Assembly (NCBI GenBank): GCA_033558025.1
Contig: JAUCEF010000017.1
Span: 1,240,001-1,304,000 of the forward strand
DNA: 64,000 nt
From: Phytophthora sp. 'mugwort'
Taxonomy: Eukaryota > Oomycota > Peronosporomycetes > Peronosporales > Peronosporaceae
Direction of reading: 5' to 3'
Shown: positions 21,699 to 31,882 of the stretch, piece after piece
How positions within the stretch are numbered: the first letter of the stretch is position 1
Layout of the letters: each line of letters begins with the position of its first letter
The notes under the pieces: generated by a model
Told to the model about the DNA's origin: nothing
Seen by the model: the letters and a program-made list of their open reading frames with translations, nothing else
Databases searched by the model: none
Position numbers and translations under genes: made by a program

Positions 21699-22055
21699 TG
21701 AAGAAAGGTTACGTTGGGTCTTGAACTTGACGTAGGGGTCTTGGACACCGCCGAGGCTTGAGGCGAGGCGAGGAAGGAGGCTTGAGAGGTTGAATGGAAA
21801 TTCAGAAGTGATTGATTTATCGGAGCTTACTTTGCCTGCCTACCTGGTATACTACATAGACATGCAACTATGCATCCAATCAATTGGTGCATCCAATCAC
21901 CATCATTCCGTACTCGTCCAATCATCCTACTCGTCCAATCATGAGTGGCGTAATCAGCGTGGCGTAATCATGGCGAGGGAGCATTGGACCGGTCCGGTTA
22001 ACCGGTTCGGGTAACTTGGACTGGTACACTGTACCAAGGAAGTTACCCTGCAACA
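21699..22055 (-). repeat. LTR of family C, 357 bp (3' LTR of the left C copy)
   Basis: In LTR sense it starts TGTTGCAGGG after GAGGGGGCG and ends CTTTCTTCA, canonical TG...CA. It shares with the B LTR the GGTAC-N3-GTACC inverted repeat, the AACCGGTT/GGTTAACC palindromes and the TGATTGGAYG repeats. Confidence 0.92.
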
Positions 22056-22062
22056 CGCCCCC

Positions 22063-23041
22063 TCAATGCGAACACGCGTGAACGCCGAGCGCCGCCGTCA
22101 AGTCCTTGTGGCGTGGTCCGGCGAGTCCCTTGGTCAAGATGTCGGCCAGCATGGTCGTAGTCTCGCAGTATTCGACGATCACTTCTCCGCGCTTGACTTA
22201 ATCACGGATGTGATGGTACTTGATGTCGATATGCTTGGCGCGGCCATGGTTCACTGGGTTCTTGGTCATCTTGATGCACGACTGGTTGTCTTCGAAAATC
22301 TTCAACTCCGGCATGGCTCCGCCTGCAGCAGCTAGGATCTCGCACAGCAACTTGTGCACCCACTTGCCTTCTTGGATGGCCAAGCTCAGTGCAATGTACT
22401 CGGCCTCACTTGTCGAGAGCGATACGCTTGACTGCTTCTTAGAACCCCACGACACTGGTCCGCCGACAACTTGGAACAGATAGCCTGACGTTGACTTGCG
22501 ATTGCTTAAATCACCTGCCCAATCGGCGTCCGAAAAGCCTTGAAAGTCGACGTCCTTGCCTGGCAAAAAGCGAATTCCGTGCCACTTGGTACCTTGTAGG
22601 TAGCGAAAAATGCGCTTGACTGCAATCCAATGTTCCACTTGCGGGTTCTCCATAAAGCGCGATACATAGCCAACAGCGAACGCAATGTCCGGGCGAGTCG
22701 ATGTCATCAAGTGCATAAGTGCACCGACAGCCTCGCGAAATGGCGCGTCCAACCTGGTTGTGGAGTCGCTTGAGACCAGCTTCATGCTGATGTCGACCGG
22801 ACTTGCAGCAGGTTTGCAGTCTTGCATGCCAAAGCGCTCCAGGATGTCGTTGATGTACCAAGCTTGACTTAAGGTGACACTGCCATCCGCCTTGTCGACC
22901 ACTTCGATCCCGAGGATGAAGGAACACTTGCCACTGTCGGTCATCTCAAACCGCGACTTAAGTTGGCGCTTGACTTCTTCAATCAATGTTGCCGAGCTCC
23001 CGGTCACCAACACGTCGTCCACGTAGACCAACAGCAGAACG
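22063..23041 (-). pseudogene. C-left, part 1: family C RT/RNase H C-terminus with nonsense codon
   Basis: This minus-strand coding stretch runs from RT (YVDDVLVTG near 23025) through RNase H ([26 protein letters not shown]) to the normal stop at 22063-22065. A GAA codon after HHIRD has become TAA near 22198, truncating the last 45 residues of RNase H. The 5' side is interrupted at 23041 by element B3 with TSD gaacg, and coding resumes at 27781. It is closest to the C copy at 47839-51853. Confidence 0.9.
23037..23041. repeat. TSD gaacg of B3 (left)
   Basis: It is identical to 27781-27785 on the other side of B3. The uninterrupted C copy reads gaacg once at the corresponding site. This is a perfect 5-bp TSD. 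Confidence 0.93.
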
Positions 23042-23385
23042 TATTGAGGGTTGCCAGGTTTTGGTACTGTGTACCAGTAACCGGTTAACCCGAAACCGGT
23101 CCAACACGATCCCGCGATGTTTACGGTACGTTGTTTACGCAACCGATGATTAGACGAGTAGGATGATTGGACGAGTGCGGAGTGTTGGTGATTGGATGCA
23201 CCAAATGATTGGATGCAGGGCTGCATATCTATGTGGTAGACTAGGTAGTGTAAGCTCCGATAAATCAATCACTTTCGAATCTTCCTTCTTCAGCTCAAGT
23301 GGTCTTCACTCCGGGCCCCGCACCCAAGTGCAGAACTCCCTCCGCTCAACCCAAGCCTCGCTTCAAGACCTCAACACCTTTATCA
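23042..23385 (+). repeat. 5' LTR of B3 (variant I), 344 bp
   Basis: TATTGAGGG...CCTTTATCA, bounded by the TSD and the primer site. It differs from the 3' LTR at 27438 by one indel and two substitutions that I can find. Confidence 0.95.
23269..23284 (+). promoter_or_regulatory. Inr-like core promoter in the B LTR
   Basis: TCACTTTCGAATCTTC fits YCAYTYY followed by a degenerate flanking element. It sits about 100 bp before the LTR end, which would leave R-U5 of about 115 nt. It is conserved in all B LTRs and, with changes, in C (47722-47737). Confidence 0.5.
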
Positions 23386-23397
23386 GGTTATGAGCCC
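23386..23397 (+). promoter_or_regulatory. Primer binding site of B3, overlapping the start codon
   Basis: GGTTATGAGCCC begins at the first base after the LTR. The ATG at 23390 is the start codon. It is complementary to the initiator tRNA-Met anticodon arm. Confidence 0.8.
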
Positions 23398-26300
23398 AAG
23401 CACCATGTCCTCTGCCCAAGACGCCTCGACCAAGGTCTCCATTGACAAGTTCAACGGGGACAACTACGCGACGTGGAACCGCTACATGCGTGGCGTGTTC
23501 CTGACCAAGTCGACGTGGCATGTCGTGAACCGTGAGACGACGCCAAGCTACACGGACTCGCGGGCCAAGGACGAGTATGTCAAGTCGAGCAACATCGCTT
23601 TTGGACTGATGTTGCTTCACATGGACGCCGACTACCATCATGTGGTCGATGACTGCGAGGAAGCATGGATCGCGTGGACGCACTTGAAGACGCTGTACGG
23701 TGGATCGCAGAAGGCTGGTCGCATCTACCTGAAGCGACAGCTCTTCAGCATGGAGATGTCGGAAGGCGGCAATGTGTTGCATCATTGCAATGATGTCCTG
23801 AACATCAGCGCCAAGCTCAGCAGCATCGGCGCCAAGATGGAGGACGAGGACGTGGCGATCTGCTTGCTGCGCAGTCTCCCCAAGAGCTACGAGAACGTCG
23901 TGCTGAACTTGGAGATGAGCAATGCAGAGCTGCGGTCGCAAGACGTTGTGAAGGTGCTCACGAACGAGCACATCAAGCGACAAGGCGAGAAGACGGCGAC
24001 GGTGAAGACTGAGAACGCGGCCAAGGCGTTCAACACCGACCGTGAGCCTCGCCAATGCACGTACTGCGGAAAATTGGGGCATGTCATTGACAAGTGCTGG
24101 ACCAAGCAGAAGGACGAGAACCGAGGGCCAAGACGCGGCGGCAACGGCCGTGGACGCGGGGCCAACAACATCCAGTGGAGAAACGACAGCGACGGCTACG
24201 ACAACGACTACGATCGAGTGGCGTTCGCGGTTTCCCTGGAATGTGGAGTTTCGACGGCCAAGAATGTGTCCGGGATGTGGGCGGTCGACAGCGGTGCCAC
24301 GCACCATATTTGCAACGACAAGTCCACGTTCGCCAATTTGATCGAGCGAAGTGAAGGCGAACTTTCGGTGGCCGATGGCAACAAGGCTGCCATCAAGGGT
24401 GTGGGGACCATCGTGGAAAGAGTGGTCCTGCCTAACGGCGACGAGCGCGAGATCGAGATCAAGAACGCGCTTTACGTGCCAAATATGAGCAAGAATCTGC
24501 TTTCAGTGCCGCAGATAAACAAGCATGGCAAGTTCCAAGTGGTATTTGACGGCACTGAGATGCACGTTTCGCGCAAGGACTCGAATCAAGTGGTGGCGAC
24601 GGCGGATCTCGTGGACGGACTCTACTGGCTTCGCACACCTCAGCGATCGGCAAATGCGGCGACAAGTGGAAGGACGGTCGATTTGCACGCGCGTATGGGT
24701 CACGCTCCAGTCGAGGTTCTTCGCAAGATGGTCGACACCAAGATGATCAAGGACGCGAAAGCACCTTCCAAGTCGAGTGGACCAAGTGTGTGTCGTGGTT
24801 GCCAGCAAGGCAAAATGGTCCAAAAACCATTCCCAAGCAACCGTGACAAGCGTCGCTACGACACATTTGAGCTGCTCCACTTCGACATCTGCGGACCCAT
24901 GGAGGAAAACTCGCTTGGCGGCAGTAAGTATCTGCTACTGATCGTGGACGAAGCCAGCGGATGCATGAAGGGTTTCTGTCTGCGTGCCAAGTCGGAAAGT
25001 GAAGAGTGCATCAAGACATACATCATGAAGGTGCAGACGCAATTCGGCAAGAAGGTCAAGTTTGTGCGGCACGACGGAGCTCGTGAGTTTGCGACTAACT
25101 CGCTCAAGGATTTTTACGAAGACGAAGGCACCGAGCAGCAAACCACGGTTCCGTACGCGCACCAAACCAACGGCACGGCAGAGCGAGCCATCCGAACTGT
25201 CGTCACGATCGGCCGCAGCATGTTGCATCACGCCAAGCTGGACAAGTGTTTCTGGGCTGAGGCGGCGATGACGGCCATCTATGTGAAGAACCGCCTGCCG
25301 TCACCCAAGATCGAGCACAAGACTCCGTTCGAGATCGTCTACAAGTCCAAGCCGAGTGTGAAGCACATGCGTGTTTTCGGCTGTCGGACGTACATCCTGA
25401 CTCCGAAGGAGAAGCGACTCAAGTGGGATCCCAAGGCTCGCGCCGGATTGTTTCTGGGTTACGAAGAAGTGTCCAAGGCATATCGACTTTATGACATCGA
25501 GGCGGGGCAGGTGGTCATCAGTCGCGATGTCAACTTCGATGAATCGACCTTTGGACTTTCACCGCCGATTTCTGATGAAGATGTCGACGACCTGGACTTC
25601 GACTCGCTCGACATCGACGATGATGGTCCGCGCCAGACGGAGTACAAACAGGCAGGGAAGCGCAAGAGCCGCCCGAGTGACGAAGATGAAGCTGCCAGAA
25701 GACCGCGCGCTGTGCGTCATCGACCTGGACTGGAAGAAGCAAGTGCACCGAACGACTCCCCTTCGCACCGAACAGACGCAGATGAAGAAGAAAAGTCTGG
25801 AGACCAAGATGAAGAATCGACTCCATCTGTGTTTTGGCGTGCAAGTGCCAACGCGGTCGAAGCAGCCGTGGACTTATCGGAGCCGTCGACATTCCAAGAA
25901 GCGGTCAACGGACCTGATCAAGTGCATTGGCGCAAGGCAATTCGTGCGGAACTCAAGTCGATGCGACTTCGTGGTGTGTTTCGTGCTGCCAAGTTGCCCA
26001 GCGGACAACGCGCCATCGGTACCAAGTGGGTGTTCAAGATCAAGCGCAAAGCCGACGGATCGATCGAGAAATACAAGGCGCGCCTGGTGGCCAAGGGTTT
26101 CAAGCAGAAGTACGGCATCGACTACACGGAGACGTTCTCGCCCGTGGTCAAGTACGTGACGCTGCGCATGGTCATCGCGATTGCCAAGTATTTCGACTGG
26201 CCCCTCGACCAACTCGACGTGGTAACGGCATTTCTGTACGGGATAATGAAGGAGTTGGTGTTCTGCGTGGTTCCTGAAGGCGTCGAGCTGGATGGTGATT

Positions 26301-27430
26301 TCGACTGCCTGGAATTGGTGAAGGCGATTTACGGTCTCAAGCAAGCTTCGCGCGTATGGAACGAGACCTTCGATGAATTCGTGTGTTCTATCGGTTTTCA
26401 AGTTTCAGCCTTCGACCCGTGCCTCTACATCAAGGTTGTCGATGGCCAGTGTGTGCTCGTGCTGGTCTACGTGGACGATGTGTTGGTCACCGGAAGTTCA
26501 CCCGAACTGATCTCACGCACGAAGAACGACCTCAAGACACGCTTCGAAATGACTGACAGTGGCAAGTGTGTGTTCGTTCTTGGAATCGAGCTGGTGGATG
26601 GCCCGGACGGCAGCGTGACGATGTGCCAGCGGCGTTATGTGGATGATATCCTGAAGCGTTTCGGTATGGACGAGTGCAAGGCTGTGGTGAGTCCGGTAGA
26701 CATGAGCACTCGACTGGTTCCAAGTGACGCAGCGACCAAGGTGAACGCTCCGTTTCGCGAAGCTGTGGGTGCCCTCATGCACTTGATGACTGCTACTCGC
26801 CCGGATATCGCGTACGCAGTAGGCTATGTATCGCGCTTCATGGAGAACCCCCAAGAGGAACACTGGGTTGCGGTCAAGCGCATTTTTCGCTATCTACAAG
26901 GCACCAAGACGCATGGAATCTGTTTCAAGCCAGGCAACAAGATCGACTTTCGTGGGTATTCGGATGCGGACTGGGCTGGCGACCTCGCGGACCGCAAGTC
27001 GACTTCCGGCTACACGTTCATGCTGATGGGTGCGCCAGTGAGCTGGGGAAGCAAGAAGCAGTCAAGTGTTTCGCTGTCTACGAGCGAGGCGGAATACATC
27101 GCGCTCAGTCTGGCGATCCAAGAAGGCAAGTGGATTCATCGCCTGCTATGCGAGATTTTGGCGGCTGCCAACGAGACTGGCCCCGAGCTTAAGATCCGCG
27201 AAGACAACCAGTCGTGCATCAAGATGACGAAGAACCCAGTGAACCATGGTCGCGCCAAGCACATCGACATCAAGTACCATCACATCCGTGATGAGGTCAA
27301 GCGCGGCGAAGTCAAGCTCGAGTACTGCGAGACTTCTATCATGCTGGCGGACATCATGACCAAGGCACTGCCAGGACCGCGCCACACGGATCTGACGGCG
27401 TCCCTCGGAATCCACGCGTGTTCGCATTGA
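23390..27430 (+). CDS. B3: intact family B copia Gag-Pol polyprotein, 1346 aa
   Basis: This is an uninterrupted frame from the ATG in the primer site to a TGA that overlaps the PPT. Domains: Gag (about 15-205, [12 protein letters not shown]), zinc knuckle C223-C226-H-C236 ([14 protein letters not shown]), a Gly/Arg-rich stretch, protease D300-S-G, pre-integrase region ([15 protein letters not shown]), integrase D499, D562, E598 (35 spacing), acidic linker, RT (YVDD 1027-1030), and RNase H (SDADWAGD about 1190, TSEAEYIAL about 1230, HIDIKYHH about 1292). There is no separate Gag stop or frameshift. With matching LTRs and a perfect TSD it is the best candidate here for an autonomous element. 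It differs from B4 at a handful of residues, for example GQRAIG versus GHSTIG in RT. Confidence 0.96.
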   Translation: MSPSTMSSAQDASTKVSIDKFNGDNYATWNRYMRGVFLTKSTWHVVNRETTPSYTDSRAKDEYVKSSNIAFGLMLLHMDADYHHVVDDCEEAWIAWTHLKTLYGGSQKAGRIYLKRQLFSMEMSEGGNVLHHCNDVLNISAKLSSIGAKMEDEDVAICLLRSLPKSYENVVLNLEMSNAELRSQDVVKVLTNEHIKRQGEKTATVKTENAAKAFNTDREPRQCTYCGKLGHVIDKCWTKQKDENRGPRRGGNGRGRGANNIQWRNDSDGYDNDYDRVAFAVSLECGVSTAKNVSGMWAVDSGATHHICNDKSTFANLIERSEGELSVADGNKAAIKGVGTIVERVVLPNGDEREIEIKNALYVPNMSKNLLSVPQINKHGKFQVVFDGTEMHVSRKDSNQVVATADLVDGLYWLRTPQRSANAATSGRTVDLHARMGHAPVEVLRKMVDTKMIKDAKAPSKSSGPSVCRGCQQGKMVQKPFPSNRDKRRYDTFELLHFDICGPMEENSLGGSKYLLLIVDEASGCMKGFCLRAKSESEECIKTYIMKVQTQFGKKVKFVRHDGAREFATNSLKDFYEDEGTEQQTTVPYAHQTNGTAERAIRTVVTIGRSMLHHAKLDKCFWAEAAMTAIYVKNRLPSPKIEHKTPFEIVYKSKPSVKHMRVFGCRTYILTPKEKRLKWDPKARAGLFLGYEEVSKAYRLYDIEAGQVVISRDVNFDESTFGLSPPISDEDVDDLDFDSLDIDDDGPRQTEYKQAGKRKSRPSDEDEAARRPRAVRHRPGLEEASAPNDSPSHRTDADEEEKSGDQDEESTPSVFWRASANAVEAAVDLSEPSTFQEAVNGPDQVHWRKAIRAELKSMRLRGVFRAAKLPSGQRAIGTKWVFKIKRKADGSIEKYKARLVAKGFKQKYGIDYTETFSPVVKYVTLRMVIAIAKYFDWPLDQLDVVTAFLYGIMKELVFCVVPEGVELDGDFDCLELVKAIYGLKQASRVWNETFDEFVCSIGFQVSAFDPCLYIKVVDGQCVLVLVYVDDVLVTGSSPELISRTKNDLKTRFEMTDSGKCVFVLGIELVDGPDGSVTMCQRRYVDDILKRFGMDECKAVVSPVDMSTRLVPSDAATKVNAPFREAVGALMHLMTATRPDIAYAVGYVSRFMENPQEEHWVAVKRIFRYLQGTKTHGICFKPGNKIDFRGYSDADWAGDLADRKSTSGYTFMLMGAPVSWGSKKQSSVSLSTSEAEYIALSLAIQEGKWIHRLLCEILAAANETGPELKIREDNQSCIKMTKNPVNHGRAKHIDIKYHHIRDEVKRGEVKLEYCETSIMLADIMTKALPGPRHTDLTASLGIHACSH

Positions 27431-27437
27431 GGGGGCG
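27429..27437 (+). promoter_or_regulatory. Polypurine tract of B3
   Basis: GAGGGGGCG lies between the stop codon (its TGA overlaps the first bases) and the 3' LTR. Seven bases separate the stop codon from the LTR. The identical tract occurs in C at 51852-51860. Confidence 0.8.
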
Positions 27438-27780
27438 TATTGAGGGTTGCCAGGTTTTGGTACTGTGTACCAGTAACCGGTTAACCCGAACCGGTTCAAC
27501 ACGATCCCGCGATGTTTACGGTACGTTGTTTACGCAACCGATGATTAGACGAGTAGGATGATTGGACGAGTGCGGAGAGTTGGTGATTGGATGCACCAAA
27601 TGATTGGATGCAGGGCTGCATATCTATGTGGTAGACTAGGTAGTGTAAGCTCCGATAAATCAATCACTTTCGAATCTTCCTTCTTCAGCTCAAGTGGTCT
27701 TCACTCCGGGCCCCGCACCCAAGTGCAGAACTCCCTCCGCTCAACCCAAGCCTCGCTTCAAGACCTCAACACCTTTATCA
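27438..27780 (+). repeat. 3' LTR of B3 (variant I), 343 bp
   Basis: TATTGAGGG...CCTTTATCA followed by the TSD gaacg. It is near-identical to the 5' LTR, indicating recent transposition. Confidence 0.95.
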
Positions 27781-29934
27781 GAACGCATTCACCGCCGATG
27801 ACCTTGATGTAGAGGCAGGGGTCGTAGCTTGATACACGAAAACCGATGGAGCGCACATGCTCGTCGAAGGTCTCGTTGCAAACTCGTGAAGCTTGTTTCA
27901 GCCCGTAGATCGCCTTGAGCAACTCCACGCAGTCGAAACCATCGTCCAGTTCCACGCCTTCAGGCACACTGCAAAACACCTTTTTCTTCATCAAACCGTA
28001 CAGGAACGCGGTGACCACGTCGAGTTGGTCGATCGGCCATCGTAGTACTTGGCGATCGCGATGATCATTCGCAGCGTCACGTACTTGATCACGGGCGAAA
28101 ACGTCTCGGTGTAGTCGATCCCATACTTCTGCACGAAGCCTTTCGCGACGAGTCGAGCCTTGAATTTTTCGATGGATCCGTCAGCATTGCGCTTGATCTT
28201 GAAGACCCACTTGGTACCGACTGCGCGCTGATTGTTAGGCAGTTTCGCCGCACGGAAAACACCTCGAAGCCGCATTGACTTGAGTTCAGCGCGAATTGCC
28301 TTGCGCCAATGAGCTTCGTCTGGACCGTTCACAGCTTCTTGAAATGTCTTGGGTTCCGCGCTGTCACTTGCTTCCACCGCATTCGCACTTGCACGCCAGA
28401 ACATTGGCGAAGTCGAGCTGTCTTCATCGTTGTCTTCCGATTCTTCTTGCGCGTAGACGATTCACGTTGGTTTTCTTCTTCCGAGTGGTCGGGAGCAATA
28501 GCTTCTTCGAGCCCAACAGTGCGACGTGGGCGCCGAACATTGGCGCGATCTTCGTTTTCCGGACGCGATTTCCGCTTCCCCGCCTGCTTGAACACCCTTG
28601 TGCCACTGTTGTCGGAGACTTGCATTTCGTCAAAATAGTCGGCAACTTCGTTGACTCCTTCATCACCAATAGCTTCAGCCCCATCAAGGTTTGACTCATC
28701 GAATGTGACATCGCGAGAGATCAGCACCTGCCCCGCCTCGATGTCATAATCTCGATACGCCTTGGAACGCTCCTCGTAACCCATGAAAATACCTTCACGA
28801 GCTTTGGGATCCCACTTGAGTCGCTTCTCCTTCGGCGTCAAGATATAGGCCTTGCACCCGAAGATCCGCATGTGCTTGACGTTGGGCTTGGACTTGTAGA
28901 TGATTTCGAACGGAGTTTTGTCGGGCGACTTCGGAGACGGCAGACGATTCTTGATGTAAATTGCCGTCATTGCTGCTTCCGCCCAGAACGTCTTGTCCAA
29001 GCCAGCGTAGTGAAGCATACTGCGGCCGATAGTCACGATGGTTCGGTTGGCGCGCTCAGCAGTTGCGTTGGTTTGGTGCGCATACCGAACCGTGGGCTGG
29101 ACTTCGATGCCGTGGTCTTCGTAGAAAGTCTTGAGCGAGTTGGTCGCAAACTCTTTGGCTCCATCGTGCCGCACAAACTTCACCTTGGCATCGAATTGCT
29201 TCTCCACCTTGGTAATGAAGCGACGCAAGCAGCCTTCGCTTTCCGACTTGGCTTGCAAGCAGAATCCCGTCATGCAGCTGCTGGCTTCGTCCGTGAGAAG
29301 CAGCAAGTAGCGACTGCCACCCAGCGACTCTTCCTCCATGGGTCCACAAATATCAAAGTGAAGGAACTCGAACGGCTTGTACTTGGGCTTGTTCGGGTTG
29401 CTTGGGAAGGGCTTTTGCACCATTTTTCCTTGTTGGCACCCGCGACACTGGCTTGAGTTCTTTGACGATGTCGGCATCTTGGCACCCGTGACCATGCCAC
29501 TTGAGACCATCTTCCGAAGAACGTCGCTGGGTGCGTGACCCATACGTGCATGAAGATCGACCGCGTTGATCGATACATCGGTCACCGAATTCGCAGCGAA
29601 ACTTGGCACCCGGAGCCAGTAGAGACCGTCGATCAGGTCCGCGGAAGCCACGATCTTTTTCGACGTCTTGTGTGCGATGTGCATTTCTGCTCCATCAAAC
29701 ACCACCTTGAACTGTCCGCTTCGGTTGATCTGGGGTACCGAAAGCAGATTCTTTTTCATACTTGGTACGTAGAGCGCGTCTTGAACGTGGATGTCGCGTT
29801 CGCCACCATTAGGCAAGGTGACGCGCTGCATGACCGTTCCAACTCCCTTGATCTTGGCAGTATTGCCGTTTGCGACAGTGAGTTCACCTTCGTCGCATGC
29901 CTTGATGTTGACAAACTTATTCTTGTCATTGCAG
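27781..29934 (-). pseudogene. C-left, part 2: family C protease to RT, frameshifted
   Basis: This continues the minus-strand C copy upstream of B3. From 29934 down it encodes the region after the protease active site, the pre-integrase region ([21 protein letters not shown]), the integrase (HFDICGP, RHDGAKE, TAERANR), an acidic linker and RT up to the B3 insertion. Single-base deletions near 28450 (linker) and 28040 (RT, before WPIDQLDV) break the frame. The 5' edge at 29934 stops in the protease region with no LTR or TSD, joining directly to a plus-strand B fragment, so Gag and the 5' LTR are missing. Confidence 0.88.
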
Positions 29935-30151
29935 AAGGCTCGCGCCGGATTGTTTCTGGGTTACGAAGAAGTGTCCAAGGCGTATCGACTTTATGACATC
30001 GAGGCGGGGCAGGTGGTCATCAGTCGCGATGTCAACTTCGATGAATCGACCTTTGGACTTTCACCGCCGATTTCTGATGAAGATGTCGACGACCTGGACT
30101 TCGACTCGCTCGACATCGACGATGATGGTCCGCGCCAGACGGAGTACAAAC
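29935..30151 (+). pseudogene. B fragment (about residues 682-754 of the polyprotein)
   Basis: This 217-bp plus-strand piece starts at [12 protein letters not shown] and ends at QTEYK in the acidic linker between integrase and RT. Its left edge is the abrupt junction with C. Its right edge is a minus B LTR after caaac (30147-30151). The next codons of the same B reading frame resume at 60938, beyond 30.8 kb of insertion. Confidence 0.85.
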
Positions 30152-30495
30152 TGATAATAGGTATGGATCTTGATAAGTGAAGCTTGGACGGAGCGAAGGG
30201 AGTTCTGCACTTGGGTGCGGGGACCGGAGTGAAGACCACTTGAGCTGAAGAAGGAAGATTCGAAAGTGATTGATTTATCGGAGCTTACACTACCTAGTCT
30301 ACCACATAGATATGCAGCCCTGCATCCAATCATTTGGTGCATCCAATCACCAACACTCCGCACTCGTCCAATCATCCTACTCGTCTAATCATCGGTTTCG
30401 TAAACAACGTACCGTAAACATCGCGGGATCGTGTTGGACCGGTTCGGGTTAACCGGTTACTGGTACACAGTACCAAAACCCGGCAACCCTCAATA
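30152..30495 (-). repeat. LTR of family B (variant II), 3' LTR of B6
   Basis: In LTR sense TATTGAGGG...CATACCTATTATCA (one substitution near the end). It is preceded by the PPT of B6 and bounded on the outside by caaac. The left border of the block 30152-60937. Confidence 0.9.
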
Positions 30496-30502
30496 CGCCC
30501 CC

Positions 30503-31194
30503 TCAATGCGAACACGCGTGGATTCCGAGGGACGCCGTCAGATCCGTGTGGCGCGGTCCTGGCAGTGCCTTGGTCATGATGTCCGCCAGCATGATAGAAG
30601 TCTCGCAGTACTCGAGCTTGACTTCGCCGCGCTTGACCTCATCACGGATGTGATGGTACTTGATGTCGATGTGCTTGGCGCGACCATGGTTCACTGGGTT
30701 CTTCGTCATCTTGATGCACGACTGGTTGTCTTCGCGGATCTTGAGCTCTGGCCCCGATTCGTTCGCTGCCGTTAAAATCTCGCACAACAGGCGATGAATC
30801 CACTTGCCTTCTTGGACAGCCAGACTGAGCGCGATGTATTCCGCTTCGCTCGTGGATAGCGACACACTTGACTGTTTCTTGCTTCCCCAACTGACTGGCG
30901 CGCCCATCAAAATGAACGTATAGCCCGAAGTTGACTTGCGATCAGAATGGTCGCCGGCCCAGTCTGCGTCTGAGTAGCCGCGAAAGTCGATCTTGTTGCC
31001 TGGCTTGAAGCAGATTCCATGCGACTTGGTCCCTTGTAAATAGCGGAGGATTCGCTTCACTGCAACCCAGTGCTCGACTTGAGGGTTTTCCATGAAGCGC
31101 GACACATATCCCACGGCGAAAGCGATATCTGGTCGCATCGCAGTCATCAAGTGCATGAGTGCACCCACAGCTTCACGAAAGGGAACGTTGATCT
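30503..31194 (-). pseudogene. B6: C-terminal RT/RNase H fragment (about residues 1115-1346)
   Basis: This minus frame is open from 31194 to the stop at 30503-30505. It encodes the RT end ([23 protein letters not shown]) and RNase H ([26 protein letters not shown]). It is more diverged from B3 than the other B copies: [20 protein letters not shown] and TAANESGPEL resemble family C in places. Its upstream side is cut at 31194/31195 by an LTR pair. It is nonfunctional because it has no integrase, Gag or protease. Confidence 0.88.
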
Positions 31195-31538
31195 TGATAA
31201 AAGGTATGGATCTTGATAAGTGAAGCTTGGACGGAGCGAAGGGAGTTCTGCACTTGGGTGCGAGGACCGGAGTGAAGACCACTTGAGCTGAAGAAGGAAG
31301 ATTCGAAAGTGATTGATTTATCGGGGCTTACACTACCTAGTCTACCACATAGATATGCAGCCCTGCATCCAATCATTTGGTGCATCCAATCACCAACACT
31401 CCGCACTCGTCCAATCATCCTACTCGTCTAATCATCGGTTGCGTAAACAACGTACCGTAAACATCGCGGGATCGTGTTGGACCGGTTCGGGTTAACCGGT
31501 TACTGGTACACAGTACCAAAACCCGGCAACCCTCAATA
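31195..31538 (-). repeat. LTR of family B (variant II), outer copy of a tandem pair
   Basis: Full 344-bp LTR including the terminal TTTATCA, here abutting B6 at ...gatct. It carries the ggggc version of the base before the Inr (GATTTATCGGGGC in antisense). Head to tail with the next LTR. Confidence 0.9.
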
Positions 31539-31875
31539 AGGTATGGATCTTGATAAGTGAAGCTTGGACGGAGCGAAGGGAGTTCTGCACTTGGGTGCGA
31601 GGACCGGAGTGAAGACCACTTGAGCTGAAGAAGGAAGATTCGAAAGTGATTGATTTATCGGAGCTTACACTACCTAGTCTACCACATAGATATGCAGCCC
31701 TGCATCCAATCATTTGGTGCATCCAATCACCAACACTCCGCACTCGTCCAATCATCCTACTCGTCTAATCATCGGTTGCGTAAACAACGTACCGTAAACA
31801 TCGCGGGATCGTGTTGGACCGGTTCGGGTTAACCGGTTACTGGTACACAGTACCAAAACCTGGCAACCCTCAATA
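31539..31875 (-). repeat. LTR of family B (variant II), inner copy of the pair, 3' LTR of B7
   Basis: 337 bp; the terminal seven bases TTTATCA are missing at the junction with the outer copy. It starts at the PPT of B7. It carries the ggagc version of the diagnostic base. Confidence 0.9.
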
Positions 31876-31882
31876 CGCCCCC

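Larger units (their letters stand above)
23042..27780 (+). mobile_element. B3: complete, apparently intact family B LTR retrotransposon with TSD
   Basis: 4739 bp: LTR, primer site, 1346-aa polyprotein, PPT and LTR, flanked by gaacg on both sides inside the C copy. It is the innermost level of the nest B5 > A' > C > B3. LTR divergence of about 1% makes it one of the youngest insertions. Confidence 0.95.

Noticed and set aside
31650..31832. A 60-codon open frame repeated in nearly every B LTR on the antisense strand
   Set aside because: It is present only because the LTR is repeated. It lies in U3 and has no start context, domain or independent conservation that can be seen here.
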